From the NCBI RefSeq assembly GCF_003129605.1, contig NZ_QBDX01000003.1, positions 1 to 64,000 of the forward strand: 64,000 nt of DNA. Direction: 5' to 3'. The notes beneath the pieces were generated by a model, which saw only the letters and a list, made by a program, of their open reading frames with translations, made no database searches and was not told the DNA's origin. The position numbers and the translations under genes were made by a program. This document shows, piece after piece, positions 61,304 to 64,000 of this stretch (the stretch's first letter is position 1; each line of letters opens with the position of its first letter). The DNA comes from Hyphobacterium indicum (GTDB lineage: Bacteria > Pseudomonadota > Alphaproteobacteria > Caulobacterales > Maricaulaceae).

Positions 61304-62473
61304 CTAGCCGGGCCAGAACTGATAGACGGCGGTGGCAATGAGCGTACCCAGCGCATAGCCGAACACCCCGACCAGCACGCCCGGCGTCACCAGATCCTTC
61401 CAGCCCTTGGCCGCCGCCAGGGCCGGCGCCGTCGTCGCGCCCAGAATGGCGGCATTGGAAGCGGTGATGAGTTCGGGCACGGACAGGCGCAAGAGCGACC
61501 CCAGGCCGAACAGCACGATCAGATGCACCCCCAGAAGGATCGCGACCAGCGCCATCAAAAGCGGGGCCTGCTGAATCAGGGACGGGATATCCGCCCCGGC
61601 GGCAATGGCGGCAAAGAAAACAAAGGCCAGCCCGATCCCCAGCTCATACCCGCCATGAAGCCGGGCCATGGTCTTCGGCATGAGAGTCGCGGGGATAAGC
61701 GTCAGAACGGTGATCATGGCATAGCGCCAGTTTCCGGCCTGCCGCGCGGCATCTTCCACACCCATTCCTGAGAGCAGGCCGGCCAGCGCCCCTGTCAGGA
61801 GGTCGCCCAGCGCCACAATGGTCAGCGCGAAGGCAATGGTGATGGTCAGCGTGGCCGCCGTGGCCTTGCCATTCTCCCCGGCCCCGATCTCGCCTTTCGT
61901 GTGGTCACGGGCAGGAAATCTTGTGGCCAGCCAGCGCCACCCCGGCAGGATGGCGAGCAGCGCCAGGAACAGGCCTGACGCCAGATTATCCACCGCCGTC
62001 GCCGCCGAGACAAAAGCCGCATCGGCGCGCAGTCCGGTTATGTCCAGCAATGCGGCGTAATTCACAGAGCCGCCGATATAGGTGGCCGTGAACACGCCGG
62101 CGATCCCCGCCTCGTCCGCGCCGAAATCCAGCAGCGAGACAGCCGCAATCGCGCCCAGCACCGTGCCCAGGGCTGCCACGCCGAATGCCAGCGTCATGCG
62201 GCCGGTCTCGAAAAAGATTTTCTTCAGGTCCGCCTTCATCAGGAAGAGCGGGATCAGCACCGGCACGAAATAGGTGAAGACGAAGGAATAGGCCGGGGCA
62301 CTTTGTGGAATGATCCGCAGATTGGCGGCAAATATCGCCAGGAAAATTGCTACCACCGCGCCAGTCAGAATAGCCCCGATGCGGGATTTTTCGGCCAGAA
62401 AACCGATAGCGGCGATCACGAACAGCCCCGCCATGACGGCGAAATGATTGTCGGCGGGAATCAGCGTTTCCAT
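61304..62473 (-). CDS. DUF819 family integral membrane protein
   Basis: 389 residues from METLIPADNHFAVMAGLF at 62473 (GAGGGG in front); 15 codons further upstream have no membrane character. Ten to twelve helices. The segments FVPVLIPLFLMKADLKKI near 75 and GVFTATYIGGSVNYAALLDI near 130 are characteristic of the DUF819/YjcL family, thought to be carriers of unknown substrate. The second half repeats the layout of the first, as in many secondary transporters. Confidence 0.85.
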   Translation of the reverse strand: METLIPADNHFAVMAGLFVIAAIGFLAEKSRIGAILTGAVVAIFLAIFAANLRIIPQSAPAYSFVFTYFVPVLIPLFLMKADLKKIFFETGRMTLAFGVAALGTVLGAIAAVSLLDFGADEAGIAGVFTATYIGGSVNYAALLDITGLRADAAFVSAATAVDNLASGLFLALLAILPGWRWLATRFPARDHTKGEIGAGENGKATAATLTITIAFALTIVALGDLLTGALAGLLSGMGVEDAARQAGNWRYAMITVLTLIPATLMPKTMARLHGGYELGIGLAFVFFAAIAAGADIPSLIQQAPLLMALVAILLGVHLIVLFGLGSLLRLSVPELITASNAAILGATTAPALAAAKGWKDLVTPGVLVGVFGYALGTLIATAVYQFWPG

Positions 62474-62532
62474 GAAGTCAGCCCCTCTGTTTCGCGCCGC
62501 AGTTAAGCAGGCTGACACGCCCGCGCAACGCG

Positions 62533-62967
62533 TTAATGCTCACAATGGCGTCGGTCGCGGCGCACAAACCGGCTCTCCCCGGCATACCGGCCCGGCCCGC
62601 TGTCCCCGCTCTCGGTGTCCGGCGCCACCCAGCGCACCAGCGACCATTCGGTGGCGATGACATCGCCCTCGATCACGCCGGTCCAGCTGGTGATGGTGTG
62701 GCAGGTTTCCGCCTCCGCGCGCCAGACCACATTGAAGGTGATCAATGGTTCGAAGACCCGGCCTTCAACGTCATATTCGATGCCCTGGCAGGCATAGCCC
62801 GCCGCCCCGTTGACATAACGCCCGGTCAGGCGGCCCCCATCATCCATCGTATCGAGAAAAAGCACCGATCCGCTCTGGTTTTCCCAGACCGACGGCACGG
62901 CCAGATCATCCGCGAACGCTGTGGCAGGCCAGACCGCCCACAGAATCAAAAGCAGGAAACGCATCAT
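62533..62967 (-). CDS. Secreted avidin-family (rhizavidin-like) biotin-binding protein
   Basis: 144 residues; signal peptide 1-19, cleavage after AFA. The mature 125 residues follow the avidin barrel: WENQSGS (28-34), LTGRYVN (47-53), ITFNVVW (76-82), CHTITSWTG (89-97), TEWSLV (106-111). Streptavidin pocket residues N23, S27, Y43, W79, T90, W92 and W108 map to N30, S34, Y51, W82, T93, W95 and W108. Cys60 and Cys89 match the loop disulfide of dimeric rhizavidin. S88 is Thr91, and the W120 and D128 positions appear to be Tyr128 and Ser132, so affinity may be lower or the ligand different. ATG overlaps the RidA-like stop (ATGA). Confidence 0.85.
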   Translation of the reverse strand: MMRFLLLILWAVWPATAFADDLAVPSVWENQSGSVLFLDTMDDGGRLTGRYVNGAAGYACQGIEYDVEGRVFEPLITFNVVWRAEAETCHTITSWTGVIEGDVIATEWSLVRWVAPDTESGDSGPGRYAGESRFVRRDRRHCEH

Positions 62968-63362
62968 GCGTCTTCCGCCAGATAGGCGTCGGCCTCGATT
63001 TCGACCAGAAAGTCCGGCCCTGCCAGCGCGGAAATGCCATAGAGCGCCGAGGCAGGCGGGAAATCTCCGAACACAGCCGAATGCGCCCGCGCGAAGGCGG
63101 CCTGCGCATCCGCGCTCATATCGGTGACGAAAACGCGGGTGCGGCGGACATTCTTCATCGACGCGCCGAGCTTCACCAGCGCCGCCTCGATGATTTCAAG
63201 ACAGCGCCGCGTCTGGGCTTCCATGTCGCCGGGGGCATAGGGCCGGCCGTCCTCGCCGACCGCCACCGTGCCGGAGACCCAGATATGCGGGCCCTCCTTC
63301 ACAGCACGGCGATAGCCGACGCGGTCCTCCCAGACCGCGCCGGACGAGACACGTTCCACCAT
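62964..63362 (-). CDS. RidA/YjgF-family protein lacking the catalytic arginine
   Basis: 132 residues with the chorismate-mutase-like RidA fold: HIWVSGTVAVGEDG, ALVKLGASMKNVRRTRVFVT and the end LVEIEADAYL. Canonical RidA imine deaminases carry P-A-R near residue 105; here the segment reads FPPASALYGI, so the Arg is replaced, as in Rid subfamilies without deaminase activity. Overlaps the avidin-like gene by 4 bp and follows the M20 hydrolase by 2 bp. Confidence 0.88.
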   Translation of the reverse strand: MVERVSSGAVWEDRVGYRRAVKEGPHIWVSGTVAVGEDGRPYAPGDMEAQTRRCLEIIEAALVKLGASMKNVRRTRVFVTDMSADAQAAFARAHSAVFGDFPPASALYGISALAGPDFLVEIEADAYLAEDA

Positions 63363-63364
63363 GT

Positions 63365-64000
63365 CTATTGCGCGCCGGTCGGCGCCAGGAAGTCCAGCGC
63401 AATCGCGGTCAGGCCTTCGGTCGCCATGGTAATCGAGCTTTCCGCATCCGGGGCAAACAGGGCGGAGTGGTTGCCCGGTGCGGACAGCCCCTGTGACTGA
63501 TACTCGATCAGCGTGTCCTGCGGAGTGCCGCCGACCCAGAACATGAAAATCGGGATATCCTCCTCGGTGCGGCCATAGCGCGAGAAGTCCTCACCACCCA
63601 TGACGGGATCGAGCTGGCGCACGGCGAGGCTGCCAAAGCGGTCCTGCAGCACCGCGACGCCCGATTCCGTCAGGTCCGGGTCATTATAGGTGGCCGGCGT
63701 ATAGGGCTCTTCCACCTCGACAATCGGCAGACGGTCTTCCGGAATACCGGCGGAGATCGCCTGCCCGCGGGCAATGCGCTCAATGCCCGACAGCAACAAT
63801 TCGCGATTGGCATCGGAATAGGAGCGCACCGTGATCTGCAGATGCACCTCGTCCGGGATGATATTGTGCTTGGTGCCGCCATTGATCGCGCCCACCGTTA
63901 CCACGCCGGATTCCAGCGGGTTCATCTCGCGGCTGACCAGCGTCTGCAAGGCAGTGATGATCTGGGCCGACAACAGGACCGGGTCACGGCCGACATGCGG
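63365..64000 (-). CDS. M20-family amidohydrolase, C-terminal part
   Basis: The 212 residues present begin PHVGRDPVLLSAQIITALQ and continue off the window, so the N-terminal metal-binding half is missing. Seen: the dimerisation domain with GAINGGTKHNIIPDEVHLQI, and the late catalytic-domain motifs DPVMGGEDFSRYG and APGNHSALFAPD with metal-ligand Glu/His. The pattern fits M20D aminoacylase/hippurate hydrolase enzymes that cleave N-acyl amino acids. First gene of the set leading to the RidA-like and avidin-like proteins. Confidence 0.9.
   Translation of the reverse strand, partial: PHVGRDPVLLSAQIITALQTLVSREMNPLESGVVTVGAINGGTKHNIIPDEVHLQITVRSYSDANRELLLSGIERIARGQAISAGIPEDRLPIVEVEEPYTPATYNDPDLTESGVAVLQDRFGSLAVRQLDPVMGGEDFSRYGRTEEDIPIFMFWVGGTPQDTLIEYQSQGLSAPGNHSALFAPDAESSITMATEGLTAIALDFLAPTGAQ

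Overview
The window reads as chromosomal DNA of a GC-rich alphaproteobacterium, most likely of the Hyphomonadales/Maricaulales/Caulobacterales type. This is inferred from the gene order secY-adk-rpsM-rpsK-rpoA-rplQ, an ATP12 chaperone, biotin-dependent acyl-CoA carboxylase genes, an N-terminus resembling SpmX muramidases, and promoters resembling the Caulobacter sigma-73 consensus. No prophage, insertion sequence, CRISPR array or rRNA gene was seen. Species cannot be fixed without a database search.

Layout. 1-21.7 kb is a mosaic of housekeeping genes: Kelch protein, mgtE, purT, tRNA-Leu, a minimal FliN-like protein, lipB, three small membrane genes (two DUF805), acyl-CoA carboxylase alpha (6.8-8.9 kb) and beta (12.3-13.8 kb) chains with a K+ channel, a beta-propeller and a desaturase between them, an overlapping operon crcB-rluC-like-HAD-ATP12, then rarA-PIG-L deacetylase, a VOC protein and a Deg protease. 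21.7-52.4 kb is almost unbroken translation/transcription machinery on the minus strand, to be read from high to low coordinates: tRNA-Trp-secE-nusG-rplKA, rplJL, rpoBC, rpsL-rpsG-fusA-tuf, the S10/spc genes, secY-adk, and rpsM-rpsK-rpoA-rplQ. Hairpin terminators and predicted promoters divide it into transcription units at about 40.3, 35.8 and 24.2 kb. 52.5-55.4 kb holds a TonB-dependent receptor set between tRNA-Trp-secE and the second tuf gene. 55.8-58.3 kb has tuf copy 2, a repeat-filled spacer, tRNA-Gly and tRNA-Tyr; rlmB and a solute symporter diverge from there. 60.4-64 kb carries a gene relic, a Cys-rich secreted protein, a DUF819 permease, and an overlapping set M20 amidohydrolase-RidA-like-avidin-like protein.

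How they work together. The core block makes the ribosome, RNA polymerase, elongation factors and Sec translocon. The two tuf genes differ by only five residues and share their downstream terminator, which points to gene conversion. The carboxylase chains form one biotin enzyme. The most unusual protein is the secreted avidin-family protein at 62.5-63.0 kb: it keeps most biotin-pocket residues and the two cysteines of dimeric rhizavidin-type avidins but replaces two pocket residues. The most unusual DNA is the tandem repeat field at 57.2-57.9 kb abutting tRNA-Gly.
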